From contig NC_016751.1 of the NCBI RefSeq assembly GCF_000255135.1, forward strand, positions 620,001-684,000: DNA of 64,000 nt, in the 5' to 3' direction. This DNA is from Marinitoga piezophila KA3. Its GTDB lineage: Bacteria > Thermotogota > Thermotogae > Petrotogales > Petrotogaceae. The translations under genes and the position numbers were made by a program. Below the pieces are notes generated by a model. It saw only the letters and a program-made list of their open reading frames with translations. It made no database searches and was not told the DNA's origin. Below are positions 34,084-43,106 of the stretch, in pieces (position 1 is the stretch's first letter; every line of letters begins with the position of its first letter).

Positions 34084-35667
34084 TTATTTCTCCTTCAATT
34101 TTATTATTGTTTCAACAAATGATTTAAATATTGGGTGAGGCACCCCAACTTTTGATTTTAATTCTGGATGATATTGAACGCCTATAAAGAATGGATGATT
34201 TTCTATTTCAACAGCTTCAACAAATTCAGATTTTGAGGATATTATTAATTTGTTTTCTTTGTTTTCTTCGTCTGGATATGCAAATAATTCTTTGAATTTT
34301 TCTAAATTAACTTCATATCTATGTCTATGTCTTTCGCTGATATTTTCTTTTTTATAAATTTCATATAATCTGGTATTTTTAAATACTTTTGTATCCTGAG
34401 CTCCCAATCTCATTGTCCCGCCTAATTTTAATACTTTTTTCTGTTCTTCCATTATGTCTATTACAGGATATGGGGTTTCAGGATTAAATTCAGAAGAATT
34501 TGCGTTTTCTAAATTTCCCACATTTCTTGCAAACTCAATTACAATAATCTGCATTCCAAGACATATTCCAAATAATGGTATTTTGTTTTCTCTTGCAATT
34601 TTTACCGCTTTTATCTTTCCTTCTATTCCTCTTTTTCCAAATCCACCCGGTATTATTATACCATCATATTTTAATAATAATTCCTTTGCTTCTTCTTCTG
34701 ATAATTCTTCGAGTATTTGTGAATCTATAAGTTCAGGTTTTTCTGCTCCGCTTAAGAATATACTTTCTATTATGCTTTTATATGCATCATCTGTACCAAG
34801 ATACTTACCAACCATGGCTATTTTTATTGGTGCAAATGTTTTTGGATAATTCCAGTTTAATGTGTCTTTTATTTTTAAATTTAATTTCTCTGCTATTATT
34901 TTTTGAATTCCCATGTAATATAATTTTTCCGGTACTTCATATACGTTATCTGCATCTGGAAGGTTTATAACATACTTTCTATCTATTCCAGCAAATAATG
35001 CTATTTTATCTAAACTCGGTGAATCTATTGTTTTTTCAGTTCTGATTATTAGCATGTTTGGATGAATACCTATTTTTCTTAATAATTGAACTGATTGTTG
35101 TGTTGGCTTCGTTTTAAATTCATTGGTAACTCTCAAATATGGTACAAAGGTTACATGAATAAAGAAAAAGTTTTCTATTCCTTCTTCAAGAGATAATTCT
35201 CTCACTGATTCAAGGAATATTTCTCCTTCAATATCCCCAACTGTTCCGCCTATCTCTATCATTAACAAATCAGCATCTATGCTTTTTATTCTATTTTTTA
35301 TTTCTTCAGTTACGTGAGGTACCATCTGTACTGTTGCACCAAGATATTTACCTTCACGCTCTTTTTCTATTATTGATTTAAATATCTGTCCTGCTGTAAT
35401 GTTATTAAAACGTTTCATATCAATTCCTAAAAATCTTTCATAATGTCCAAGATCAAGATCTGCTTCATATCCATCTTCAGTTACAAAAACTTCTCCGTGC
35501 TGATTTGGATTCATTGTTCCAGCATCAACGTTTAAATATGGATCAATTTTTAAGGAATTAACCTTTATTCCAGCATCTTTTAAAATTCTTCCTATGGATG
35601 CCGAAACAATTCCTTTACCTATTCCACTAAGAACTCCACCTGTTACTACAATATACTTTTTCGCCAT
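34084..35667 (-). CDS. pyrG: CTP synthase
   Basis: A 527-residue two-domain enzyme of normal length. The N-terminal synthetase domain has GGVLSGIGKGI and the ligand region IEIGGTVGDIE. The C-terminal glutaminase domain has the oxyanion loop PGGFGKRG, nucleophile Cys in GICLGMQ and the His-Glu pair in QYHPE. It makes CTP from UTP using glutamine and ATP. The ATG follows AAGGAGG. It heads a two-gene unit with the CPBP protease. Confidence 0.98.
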   Translation of the reverse strand: MAKKYIVVTGGVLSGIGKGIVSASIGRILKDAGIKVNSLKIDPYLNVDAGTMNPNQHGEVFVTEDGYEADLDLGHYERFLGIDMKRFNNITAGQIFKSIIEKEREGKYLGATVQMVPHVTEEIKNRIKSIDADLLMIEIGGTVGDIEGEIFLESVRELSLEEGIENFFFIHVTFVPYLRVTNEFKTKPTQQSVQLLRKIGIHPNMLIIRTEKTIDSPSLDKIALFAGIDRKYVINLPDADNVYEVPEKLYYMGIQKIIAEKLNLKIKDTLNWNYPKTFAPIKIAMVGKYLGTDDAYKSIIESIFLSGAEKPELIDSQILEELSEEEAKELLLKYDGIIIPGGFGKRGIEGKIKAVKIARENKIPLFGICLGMQIIVIEFARNVGNLENANSSEFNPETPYPVIDIMEEQKKVLKLGGTMRLGAQDTKVFKNTRLYEIYKKENISERHRHRYEVNLEKFKELFAYPDEENKENKLIISSKSEFVEAVEIENHPFFIGVQYHPELKSKVGVPHPIFKSFVETIIKLKEK

Positions 35668-35712
35668 TTTAAACCTCCTTCAAAATTTTATATTAATTTA
35701 AATTTTCTTTTA

Positions 35713-35747
35713 CAAAAAAGAACAGGGGAAGCGACTGCTTCCCCTGT
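35713..35747 (-). terminator. Terminator of acpP
   Basis: An 11-base-pair GC-rich stem (35722-35732 with 35737-35747, core CAGGGGAAGC) with a GACT loop and a run of six T on the minus strand. Confidence 0.93.
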
Positions 35748-35753
35748 GAGGTA

Positions 35754-36008
35754 TTATTCTTCGTCTATATTTAATTTTTCTGCAAGTGAGTTAACAACAT
35801 CTTCTACAGTTCTTATATTTTCAAGTTCTTCGTCTTCGATAGATACTCCAAGTTCAGATTCAAATGCCATTGTTAAGTCAACAAGTTCTAATGAATCTGT
35901 ATCTAAGTCGTCTGTAAAAGATGCATCGAGAGTTACGTCTTCTTCATCAACATTAAGTGTTTCAACTATAATTTCTTTTACCTTTTCAAAAAGTTCATCT
36001 CTTGTCAT
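35754..36008 (-). CDS. acpP: Acyl carrier protein
   Basis: An 84-residue, highly acidic protein with the phosphopantetheine site DTDSLELVDL; Ser39 is the attachment residue. It carries acyl chains in fatty-acid synthesis. It has a strong GGAGGT ribosome site, a consensus promoter about 60-90 bases upstream and its own terminator, so it is a highly expressed single-gene unit. No other fab gene is nearby. Confidence 0.97.
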   Translation of the reverse strand: MTRDELFEKVKEIIVETLNVDEEDVTLDASFTDDLDTDSLELVDLTMAFESELGVSIEDEELENIRTVEDVVNSLAEKLNIDEE

Positions 36009-36068
36009 TTTTATACCTCCTTGATTGTTTTCACAAGACAGCCATTTTTTTAAGACTAAATCGGTATT

Positions 36069-36097
36069 ATTATATTAATAATTTCAAAACATGTCAA
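36069..36097 (-). promoter_or_regulatory. Consensus promoter of acpP
   Basis: On the minus strand TTGACA (36092-36097), 17 bases and TATAAT (36069-36074): a perfect match to the sigma-70 consensus. Confidence 0.92.
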
Positions 36098-36120
36098 GTA
36101 AATTTTTTGTAAATATAATT

Positions 36121-36975
36121 TTAAAATAATTTTTTTATCTTTTTAATATCTTCATCATCTATAATATCCTGATTTTTTAATTCTGATAATATTTTAAATT
36201 TCTCTGTTATATCAAGTTTTGAGATTTTTGAAAAGATATAGCTTAATAATTCATTTTTATTTTCAAATTTAATCTTCTTTATTTCTGAAACTATATCCTC
36301 TTTTTTACCTGTTGTTTTTTCATAATTATTATCTTCAATTGTTTTATTTTCGAATGATTCTTTTTTATATGTTTCACTTAATATATATAATGTGTTTGTT
36401 TCTTTTATTAAGGACAATAATAAAAACCATTCATAAAGATTAAAGGTTACTATTCTTAATATTACAACGGCATTGGCATCTCTATATTTTAATGGAGCTT
36501 TATCAATTAAGTTATGCTGAATCTCAAAGTTCTGCAATATAAACTGATCTCTTATTAATCTGTTAATTATTTTTATATAGGTTAGCCATAATAATAACAG
36601 AAATAAAACAAATAAAAATATTTCGCTATCAGGAATATATACATCTATATTTTTTAACTCTTCAATATTATGAACGCTTGCATACAATTTCTCAAACCTA
36701 TTTGATATTTTTATAAAGATCAGTGTAAATCCAAGATAAGACAGTAGATATGCAATTAGATAAGATATAGAATTGTTTGTTTTTATTCTTTTTATATCTT
36801 CATTATCTATATTTGAGTTTTTAAAATATGCTTTTATTCTTTTTACATGTACATCCCTGTTTTTTAAAAGTATATGATATATAAACATTGTTATGGCAAA
36901 GCTTAATGGCCATAAGTATGGAATGATATACATTATCATCCCTAAAAAAACTATCATTGGGTTTAAAAGTATCAT
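36121..36975 (-). CDS. Membrane protein with C-terminal SHOCT-like segment
   Basis: A 284-residue protein that I do not recognise as a named family. Four hydrophobic stretches (about 5-33, 68-90, 113-135, 180-200) are followed by a charged linker. A C-terminal 30-residue segment (ILSELKNQDIIDDEDIKKIKKLF) resembles the SHOCT domain found at the ends of many bacterial membrane proteins. It overlaps no gene but starts 4 bases after hisS and uses a GGAGTGA site within the hisS end. It is the last gene of the hslU-to-hisS run. Confidence 0.7.
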   Translation of the reverse strand: MILLNPMIVFLGMIMYIIPYLWPLSFAITMFIYHILLKNRDVHVKRIKAYFKNSNIDNEDIKRIKTNNSISYLIAYLLSYLGFTLIFIKISNRFEKLYASVHNIEELKNIDVYIPDSEIFLFVLFLLLLWLTYIKIINRLIRDQFILQNFEIQHNLIDKAPLKYRDANAVVILRIVTFNLYEWFLLLSLIKETNTLYILSETYKKESFENKTIEDNNYEKTTGKKEDIVSEIKKIKFENKNELLSYIFSKISKLDITEKFKILSELKNQDIIDDEDIKKIKKLF

Positions 36976-36979
36976 TGAA

Positions 36980-38245
36980 TCACTCCATAGTATTTTTTTC
37001 TTTTAATATTTGAGGAACCCAATACCTTTCAACTTCAAATTGTTCCCCGGTTTTCATATTTTTTATTGAAACTGTTTCTTCATCTCTTTCTTTTTCTCCT
37101 ATTATTGCTACAAATGTTGCTCCCATCTTATTTGCATGTTTTAATTGATTTCTTAAACTTCTATCTGAAATATTAAGGAAAACCCTCAAGCCTTCTTTTT
37201 TTAAGTTTCTTGAAAGTTTCAATGCTTCAATATCTGTATTTTCTCCGGAATATGCAACATATACATCGATTTCTTCTGGATTTTCGACTTCAACTTCTTC
37301 GCTTTTTAATGCAAGTATTATTCTTTCAACTCCCAGGGCAAATCCTATTGCTGGAGTTTCTTTTCCTCCTAATTCTTCAACAAGAGAATTGTATCTTCCA
37401 CCACCAAGTATAGCAGATTGAGCTCCTAATCCATAATGAACAATTTCAAATGCTGTTCTTGAATAATAATCCAATCCTCTAACGATTTTTGGATCTATTT
37501 CATAACTAATTCCCATTTCATCAAGGTATTTTACTACACTTTCAAAATGTGATTTACATTCATCGCATAGATAATCTAAAATAGATGGGGCATCTTTTGA
37601 TATTTCTCTATCTACTTTACAATCTAACAACCTCATTATATTGGTATCGTATCTAGTCTGACAATCCTTACACATATTTTCAAGATGTGGTTTAAAATAT
37701 TTTTTTAATGCTTCCCTATATTTTGGACGGCATTTTGGACATCCTATACTGTTTATTTTTATTTTATAATTTTTCAACCCAAATGCTTTTAACAATTCAT
37801 CAGCCAATATTATTGTTTCCGCATCAGAAATTGGTGTGTCTGTACCAAAAATTTCTACCCCTATTTGATGAAATTGTCTTTGACGTCCTGCTTGAGGTTT
37901 TTCATATCTAAACATTGGCCCCATATAATATAGTTTTATCGGTGAACCAAGATTTATCATGGAATTTTCTATATATGCTCTTACAACAGAAGCTGTGCCT
38001 TCTGGCCTTAATGTAACTGACCTTTTTCCTTTATCTTCAAATGTATACATTTCTTTTTTTACTATATCTGAAGTTTCACCTACACTCCTTGTAAATAATT
38101 CTGTTGGCTCTATTATAGGTGTTCTAATTTCTTTAAATCCATACTTTATAAATGTATCCCTTGCAATCTTTTCTATATAATACCAGTACTTTGTTTCATC
38201 ACCAAATATATCCTGTGTTCCTTTAAACCGCTTATACTTCGCCAT
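36980..38245 (-). CDS. hisS: Histidyl-tRNA synthetase
   Basis: A 421-residue class II synthetase. Motif 2 is in RYEKPQAGRQRQFHQIGVEIFG. The histidine-specific loops are GLDYYSRTAFEI and the motif 3 region is AIGFALGVERI; a C-terminal anticodon-binding domain follows. Four cysteines at the insertion (CPKCRPKY and CKDCQTRY) could bind zinc, as in some HisRS proteins. The gene lies between trkH and a membrane protein. Confidence 0.96.
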   Translation of the reverse strand: MAKYKRFKGTQDIFGDETKYWYYIEKIARDTFIKYGFKEIRTPIIEPTELFTRSVGETSDIVKKEMYTFEDKGKRSVTLRPEGTASVVRAYIENSMINLGSPIKLYYMGPMFRYEKPQAGRQRQFHQIGVEIFGTDTPISDAETIILADELLKAFGLKNYKIKINSIGCPKCRPKYREALKKYFKPHLENMCKDCQTRYDTNIMRLLDCKVDREISKDAPSILDYLCDECKSHFESVVKYLDEMGISYEIDPKIVRGLDYYSRTAFEIVHYGLGAQSAILGGGRYNSLVEELGGKETPAIGFALGVERIILALKSEEVEVENPEEIDVYVAYSGENTDIEALKLSRNLKKEGLRVFLNISDRSLRNQLKHANKMGATFVAIIGEKERDEETVSIKNMKTGEQFEVERYWVPQILKEKNTME

Positions 38246-38255
38246 AAACTACCCT

Positions 38256-39761
38256 TTAAAAGGATTCACCTCCTCGAAATTCCTGTATCTTTATTTCTAT
38301 TATATCTTTAATATCTCTTATCATTTTTATAATTGCAAAATATATTACAAAGAACTCAAGTCTACCTAAATACATACCTATTGTCTCAATCCAGATAACT
38401 CCAAGCGGAGAATCTGGAGTTGTTATTCCAATTGATAGTCCAACTGCTGATAATGCTGATGCATATTCAAAAAGAGAATCTTCCATTGAATAGCCGTATC
38501 CCAATAATACCATTACACCTATTGTATAAACAATAAAATACATAAATACAACCGCTATAACATCTTTTAATGTGTCATAGGAGATTCTTTTTTTGGATAT
38601 TCCTTTGTAAACTTCTATATGAAATATGCTTCCTTCAGGTTTAAAGTATGTTTTAATTTGATGTACTATTATCTTCCATATAACAAATACCCTGAATAAT
38701 TTCAATCCACCTGAAGTTGAATCCATCATACCACCAAGTATCATTAATATTGTCATAATCAATAATCCCATATTATTCCAGTTATTAAAGGTCACAGTTG
38801 AAAAACCTGTTCCCGTTAATGCCGAAATAGCCTGAAACGCAGAATGTCTTATACCATTTAAAGGGCCGTATAATTTATCTGTTGTAAAATAGGCTATCAT
38901 GGGAATTGAAAATAATAAAATAAAAAACATTGTTTTGGGTTCCGGATTCTTTTTAAATAAATCTCCTCTTCTTAATGCTGCATAATGAACACCAAAGCCT
39001 GTTCCACCAGCTATCATTAATACCATTATTATTATTTCTGCAACAGGATTATTAAACTCTCCTACACTATCTATTTTTGTCGAAAATCCTCCTGTTGCTA
39101 AAGCTGTTAATGTATGATTAAATGCATCAAAGAAACTCATATGAGCTAAAATTGTTAATAATATTATTCCTATTCCAGCCCATGAAAGATAAATTCCAAA
39201 AATTATCTTTGCTGAATCTCGCAAATTCGGAACAACGTTATCCGTTCTTCCTTCCGCCTGGTATAAACCGACGCCAAGTGCTCCAGTTGCTATAACCATT
39301 ATCAATGCAAAACCTGCACCACCAAAATATTGCATTAAACTTCGCCAGATAAGAAATATTTTGGGAATTTTTGTCACATCTACAAGGGTTAAACCTGTTG
39401 TGGTCCATCCGCTCGTAGATTCAAATATTGCATGATGTATATTTAATATTCCAGAAAATACAAATGGCAATGCTGAAAAGAATATTGATAATGTCCACAC
39501 AAGAAATATTATTACTATTGCATCCTGAATGTTTATTGGTGCGTTTTCTGTTCCCCAGCTAAGCAATATAAAGAATGCACCTGTAAAAACAGTTATTAAC
39601 CCTGTTTCAAAAAAACTATAAAATGATGGAAGATCTTTATATAAGATTATCGCTAATGTTCCAAATAACATCAAGGCTATCCCAAAGTATATTAGCATAG
39701 TGCCTGTGTTTTTAAATATTAATTTATATCTATGTTTTAGATTTGAAAGGTATTTTGGCAT
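38256..39761 (-). CDS. trkH: Trk/Ktr-type potassium uptake membrane subunit
   Basis: A 501-residue protein of the TrkH/KtrB family with four pore-loop repeats. Recognisable filter segments include STSGWTTTGLTLVD, ALATGGFSTKI, ALTGTGFSTVTF and SALSAVGLSIGIT, each with the single conserved glycine expected. It imports K+ and is gated by cytoplasmic RCK proteins, which are the two genes immediately upstream. Confidence 0.95.
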   Translation of the reverse strand: MPKYLSNLKHRYKLIFKNTGTMLIYFGIALMLFGTLAIILYKDLPSFYSFFETGLITVFTGAFFILLSWGTENAPINIQDAIVIIFLVWTLSIFFSALPFVFSGILNIHHAIFESTSGWTTTGLTLVDVTKIPKIFLIWRSLMQYFGGAGFALIMVIATGALGVGLYQAEGRTDNVVPNLRDSAKIIFGIYLSWAGIGIILLTILAHMSFFDAFNHTLTALATGGFSTKIDSVGEFNNPVAEIIIMVLMIAGGTGFGVHYAALRRGDLFKKNPEPKTMFFILLFSIPMIAYFTTDKLYGPLNGIRHSAFQAISALTGTGFSTVTFNNWNNMGLLIMTILMILGGMMDSTSGGLKLFRVFVIWKIIVHQIKTYFKPEGSIFHIEVYKGISKKRISYDTLKDVIAVVFMYFIVYTIGVMVLLGYGYSMEDSLFEYASALSAVGLSIGITTPDSPLGVIWIETIGMYLGRLEFFVIYFAIIKMIRDIKDIIEIKIQEFRGGESF

Positions 39762-39767
39762 TTACTT

Positions 39768-40451
39768 TCATCCCTTCAAGAGTTTTAATTTTACTTCTGG
39801 AACTTTGTGTTTTAATGAGAATATAACAAGCTTATCTCCAGGTAATATTTCTGTATTTCCCTGAGGAACGAATATTTCTTCATTTCTTATTAGCATACTT
39901 ACAATTGAGTTCTCTGGCAAATGAACATCTTTTAATTTTTTATTGGCTATATAATCCTGCTTTTTTATTCTAACTTCTATTATTGCCAGTTTATCTGCAT
40001 ATGGATTGAAGAAGCTTAAATTTGTTTGATACTCAATTGATGCCTCTATTAATTTTTCAATCCAATTTGTAATACTTACCGTTTCAATATGATTATTTAA
40101 AAATAGTTTTTCATTTTCTGGATAATTTACAAGAGATATTACTCTGATATCTTCATATAGGTTTTTTATTACCCACGAAACAACAAAATTAAGCGCATCA
40201 TCATCAGATAAGGATATTACGCCTCCAACCCTATTTGGCGCCATATCAAGGCTTTCCAGAAAGCTAACTTCTGTTGGATCGTGCAAAATACCTTCAAGAT
40301 TGGCATAATAGGCTTTTAAAGATAATATTCTATTAACATTTTGAGGTTTTGAGGATATATAATAAACGTTATGTCCCTGATATAAAAGATTTCTAACAAT
40401 AGAATAGGCTATCGTATTTCCTTCAATTATATAAAAGATTTTGTTTTTCAT
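39768..40451 (-). CDS. trkA: RCK-domain potassium uptake regulator (TrkA-like, with RCK_C)
   Basis: A 227-residue protein. The N-terminal part is a Rossmann-like TrkA-N domain with a degenerate glycine motif (EGNTIAYSIVRNLLYQG). The C-terminal RCK_C domain is about residues 150-225 (LPENSIVSMLIRNEEIFVPQGNTEILPGDKLVIFS). The weak nucleotide motif suggests that it works with the neighbouring TrkA-N protein as a split gating ring. It overlaps that gene by 4 bases and trkH follows after 6. Confidence 0.88.
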   Translation of the reverse strand: MKNKIFYIIEGNTIAYSIVRNLLYQGHNVYYISSKPQNVNRILSLKAYYANLEGILHDPTEVSFLESLDMAPNRVGGVISLSDDDALNFVVSWVIKNLYEDIRVISLVNYPENEKLFLNNHIETVSITNWIEKLIEASIEYQTNLSFFNPYADKLAIIEVRIKKQDYIANKKLKDVHLPENSIVSMLIRNEEIFVPQGNTEILPGDKLVIFSLKHKVPEVKLKLLKG

Positions 40452-40879
40452 AATGCAACACCTTCATTTCCTATTAATTCATCAACAGCATGTTCTATAG
40501 GACAGAATATATTGAGTCCTGCTTTTTCAAAAAGATTTTTTTTCTGCGGATCATTAACCCTTGCTATTATTTGAAGATTTGCATTTTTTGATTTGTATAA
40601 TGTATTACATGCATTGGCAAGCATAAAGTTTAAATTATCATCAGGAGTTACTATATATATCAAATCTGCTTTTTCTGCTTTTACCTGTTCTAAAATAACT
40701 ATATCAGAACTATCTACAACCATTGAAAATCCTGTAAAGTTGTATTTTTTTAATCTTTCCAATGCTTCTGGATCTTTGTCAACAACTATTACATTGTGTT
40801 CTTTAGAAAACTTTCTCGCTAATTCGGATCCCAATCTTCCACAGCCTATTATTATTATATATTTCATTTTATTTTTCAT
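40448..40879 (-). CDS. TrkA-N (RCK N-terminal) NAD-binding protein
   Basis: About 143 residues, a single Rossmann domain with the classical motif IIGCGRLGSELARKF and the acidic residue after the second strand (VVDKD) typical of NAD(H) binding. It has no RCK_C domain of its own. ATG 40879 is chosen because GGAGG lies nine bases upstream. Its first codons overlap the end of the receiver-domain gene. With the next gene it should form the regulatory ring of the TrkH channel. Confidence 0.88.
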   Translation of the reverse strand: MKNKMKYIIIIGCGRLGSELARKFSKEHNVIVVDKDPEALERLKKYNFTGFSMVVDSSDIVILEQVKAEKADLIYIVTPDDNLNFMLANACNTLYKSKNANLQIIARVNDPQKKNLFEKAGLNIFCPIEHAVDELIGNEGVAL

Positions 40880-41555
40880 TTTCAAAATCCTCCAAAACAC
40901 TTTCTATAGTATTTTGCAAATCTTTATCCTTAATAACCCCATCTGATAATGCCAATGCTGCTTTATAATGTTTTCTTAAAAGAGTTATGTTTTTCAATTT
41001 CTTCCAGTACAAAAAACCCAATAACATATGACTTTCATATCTATTGGGATTATCTCCCATTAATTTACTTATTTTATCTTCAAGGATAAAAAATTCAAGA
41101 TTACTGTTTTCTGGAGAAAACTTCATTATTTCTCCTCTTAATTTTCTGTATTTCGATTCAAATGTTTCTCCTTGAAAGATAGATTCTGCCAGCATTATTG
41201 AAAATTCTTCGGGTACTATAGGCTTTTCTATCCAATCAACAACCCCTATTTTAAATGCCGATTTAATATAATTAAGATTCATTTTATTACTTACAACATA
41301 TAATGGCGTTTTAGGTTGATATGCCCTTAATATTTCAAGGGAATTGACAATATTTTCACCGTGTAATTCTATTTCGCTAATTATAAGTGAAAATCTTTCT
41401 TTGAAATTTTCTTCTTCATTAATAAATTTGTTTAATTCTTCTGTGGTGTAAATTATCGTATTAATATATTCATCATCGCTTAAGAAGCTATGTATCATTT
41501 TTTCATACAACATAACAATTTCTGGCGAGTCGTCAATAATAAGAATTTTATGCAT
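40869..41555 (-). CDS. Atypical response-regulator receiver protein with Glu at the phospho-site
   Basis: A 228-residue protein. Residues 1-125 form a receiver fold with the acidic pair (IIDDS, D8-D9) and the conserved Lys (EKPIVPEE). The expected phospho-acceptor Asp position reads LIISEIEL, placing Glu61 where Asp should be. Glu there often mimics the phosphorylated state. The C-terminal 100 residues are helical and TPR-like (ESHMLLGFLYWKKLKN), with no DNA-binding domain. It lies between hslU and the Trk genes. Phosphorylation-independent action is inference. Confidence 0.75.
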   Translation of the reverse strand: MHKILIIDDSPEIVMLYEKMIHSFLSDDEYINTIIYTTEELNKFINEEENFKERFSLIISEIELHGENIVNSLEILRAYQPKTPLYVVSNKMNLNYIKSAFKIGVVDWIEKPIVPEEFSIMLAESIFQGETFESKYRKLRGEIMKFSPENSNLEFFILEDKISKLMGDNPNRYESHMLLGFLYWKKLKNITLLRKHYKAALALSDGVIKDKDLQNTIESVLEDFENEK

Positions 41556-41581
41556 AATATTCCTCCTCTGGAATCATAAAA

Positions 41582-42976
41582 CTATAAAACAAATTCGCTT
41601 AAATCCTTGTTATCTGCTAATTCTCCTATTCTCTGCCTTACATATTCTTTGGTTATCTGAATTTCAACTTCTGTTTCAAGTGGAGCTTCAAATGATACTT
41701 CTTCAAGCACTTTTTCAACTACTGTATATAGTCTTCTCGCGCCAATATTTTCAATTCTTTCGTTTAAATCAAAGGCAATTTTTGCAATTTCTTCAATTCC
41801 TTCTTCTGTAAATACAAGGTTCACTCCATCTGTTTCAAGCAATGCTTTGTACTGTTTTGTAATTGCATTTTCCGGTTCTACTAATATTCTTATAAAGTCT
41901 TTTTCTGTTAAAGCTTCAAGTTCTACTCTTATTGGAAATCTTCCCTGTATTTCCGGTATTAAATCAGATGGTTTTGCAACATGGAAAGCACCTGCTGCTA
42001 TAAATAACATATAATCTGTTTTTATTGGGCCATGTTTTGTAATAACTGTAGTACCTTCTACTATAGGCAATAAATCTCTTTGAACACCTTCTCTTGAAAC
42101 ATCGGGTCCTGATCCACCTGATCTTGCCGCTATTTTATCCATTTCATCAATAAATATTATACCTCTATTTTGAGCTCTATCTATTGCTTCCTGAATCATT
42201 TTTTCTTTATCTATTAATTTTTCTGCTTCAAGAGGTAATAATAATTTTCTTGCGTCTCTTATTTTTACTTTTTTTCTTTTGATTTTTTTAGGCATCATAT
42301 TTGAGAACATTTCGCCAATTTGAATTCCCATATCTTCAAATTCAGGCCCCAATCCAGCAAACATAGGAGCTGGAGCTTCTTCAACCTCTATTTCTATTTC
42401 TATATCTTCTAATTCACCATTTCTTAATTTTTGTCTTAATGCTTCCCTTCTTTCAAAATTATCTACTGGTTCTTCTGGCTCTTCTCTTCTTGGCTGATTT
42501 TGACCAAACATATTAAGTAAGTCCATAAAATTACCTGCATTCATATTTTTCTTCTTTTTTACACCCATAATAGAGTCAAGAATAATTTCTTCAACCATTT
42601 TTTCTGCTTTATCCTGAACATTTTCCATCATTTCATTTCTGACCATATTTATTGAAACATCAACAAGTTCCCTTATCATTGATTCAACATTTTTTCCTAC
42701 ATATCCAACTTCTGTAAATCTTGTGGCTTCAACTTTTATAAATGGCGCATTTGCTATTTGAGCTAATCTTCTGGCTATTTCTGTTTTACCAACACCTGTT
42801 GGACCTATCATAAGTATATTTTTAGGCATAATTTCTTTTCTCATATTTTCTTCTAATTTTAATCTTCTATATCTGTTTCTTAAAGCAATAGCTACTGATT
42901 TTTTCGCTTCATTTTGCCCTATAATATATTTATCTAATTCTTTTACAATTTGTTTTGGGGTTAATTCAACTGCCAT
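41582..42976 (-). CDS. hslU: ATP-dependent protease ATPase subunit HslU
   Basis: A 464-residue AAA+ protein. It has Walker [10 protein letters not shown] near 58, the pore motif GYVGKNVE near 92, an I-domain with acidic Met-rich segments (about 110-240), Walker [12 protein letters not shown] and sensor 2 GARRL near 405. It unfolds substrates for HslV. The usual hslV neighbour is absent both upstream and downstream; hslU heads its own operon, with an extended -10 promoter 40 bases before the ATG. Confidence 0.96.
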   Translation of the reverse strand: MAVELTPKQIVKELDKYIIGQNEAKKSVAIALRNRYRRLKLEENMRKEIMPKNILMIGPTGVGKTEIARRLAQIANAPFIKVEATRFTEVGYVGKNVESMIRELVDVSINMVRNEMMENVQDKAEKMVEEIILDSIMGVKKKKNMNAGNFMDLLNMFGQNQPRREEPEEPVDNFERREALRQKLRNGELEDIEIEIEVEEAPAPMFAGLGPEFEDMGIQIGEMFSNMMPKKIKRKKVKIRDARKLLLPLEAEKLIDKEKMIQEAIDRAQNRGIIFIDEMDKIAARSGGSGPDVSREGVQRDLLPIVEGTTVITKHGPIKTDYMLFIAAGAFHVAKPSDLIPEIQGRFPIRVELEALTEKDFIRILVEPENAITKQYKALLETDGVNLVFTEEGIEEIAKIAFDLNERIENIGARRLYTVVEKVLEEVSFEAPLETEVEIQITKEYVRQRIGELADNKDLSEFVL

Positions 42977-43016
42977 TTAATCCACCTCTTTCCTTAAATT
43001 AAAATTAATCAAGATA

Positions 43017-43025
43017 ATTATACCA
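43017..43025 (-). promoter_or_regulatory. Extended -10 promoter of the hslU operon
   Basis: TGGTATAAT on the minus strand, 41 bases before hslU. No good -35 is seen. Confidence 0.65.
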
Positions 43026-43067
43026 TAAATATATTGTATTAATGGTAAAGAAAATATGAAAGTGGAT

Positions 43068-43096
43068 GAAAAAAATGCCCGCAAAACGCGGGCATT
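43068..43096 (-). terminator. Terminator at the end of the aspS-SLBB run
   Basis: A 9-base-pair GC-rich stem (43074-43082 with 43088-43096, core TGCCCGC), an AAAAC loop and a T run on the minus strand. Confidence 0.9.
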
Positions 43097-43106
43097 AAAA
43101 TCATTT

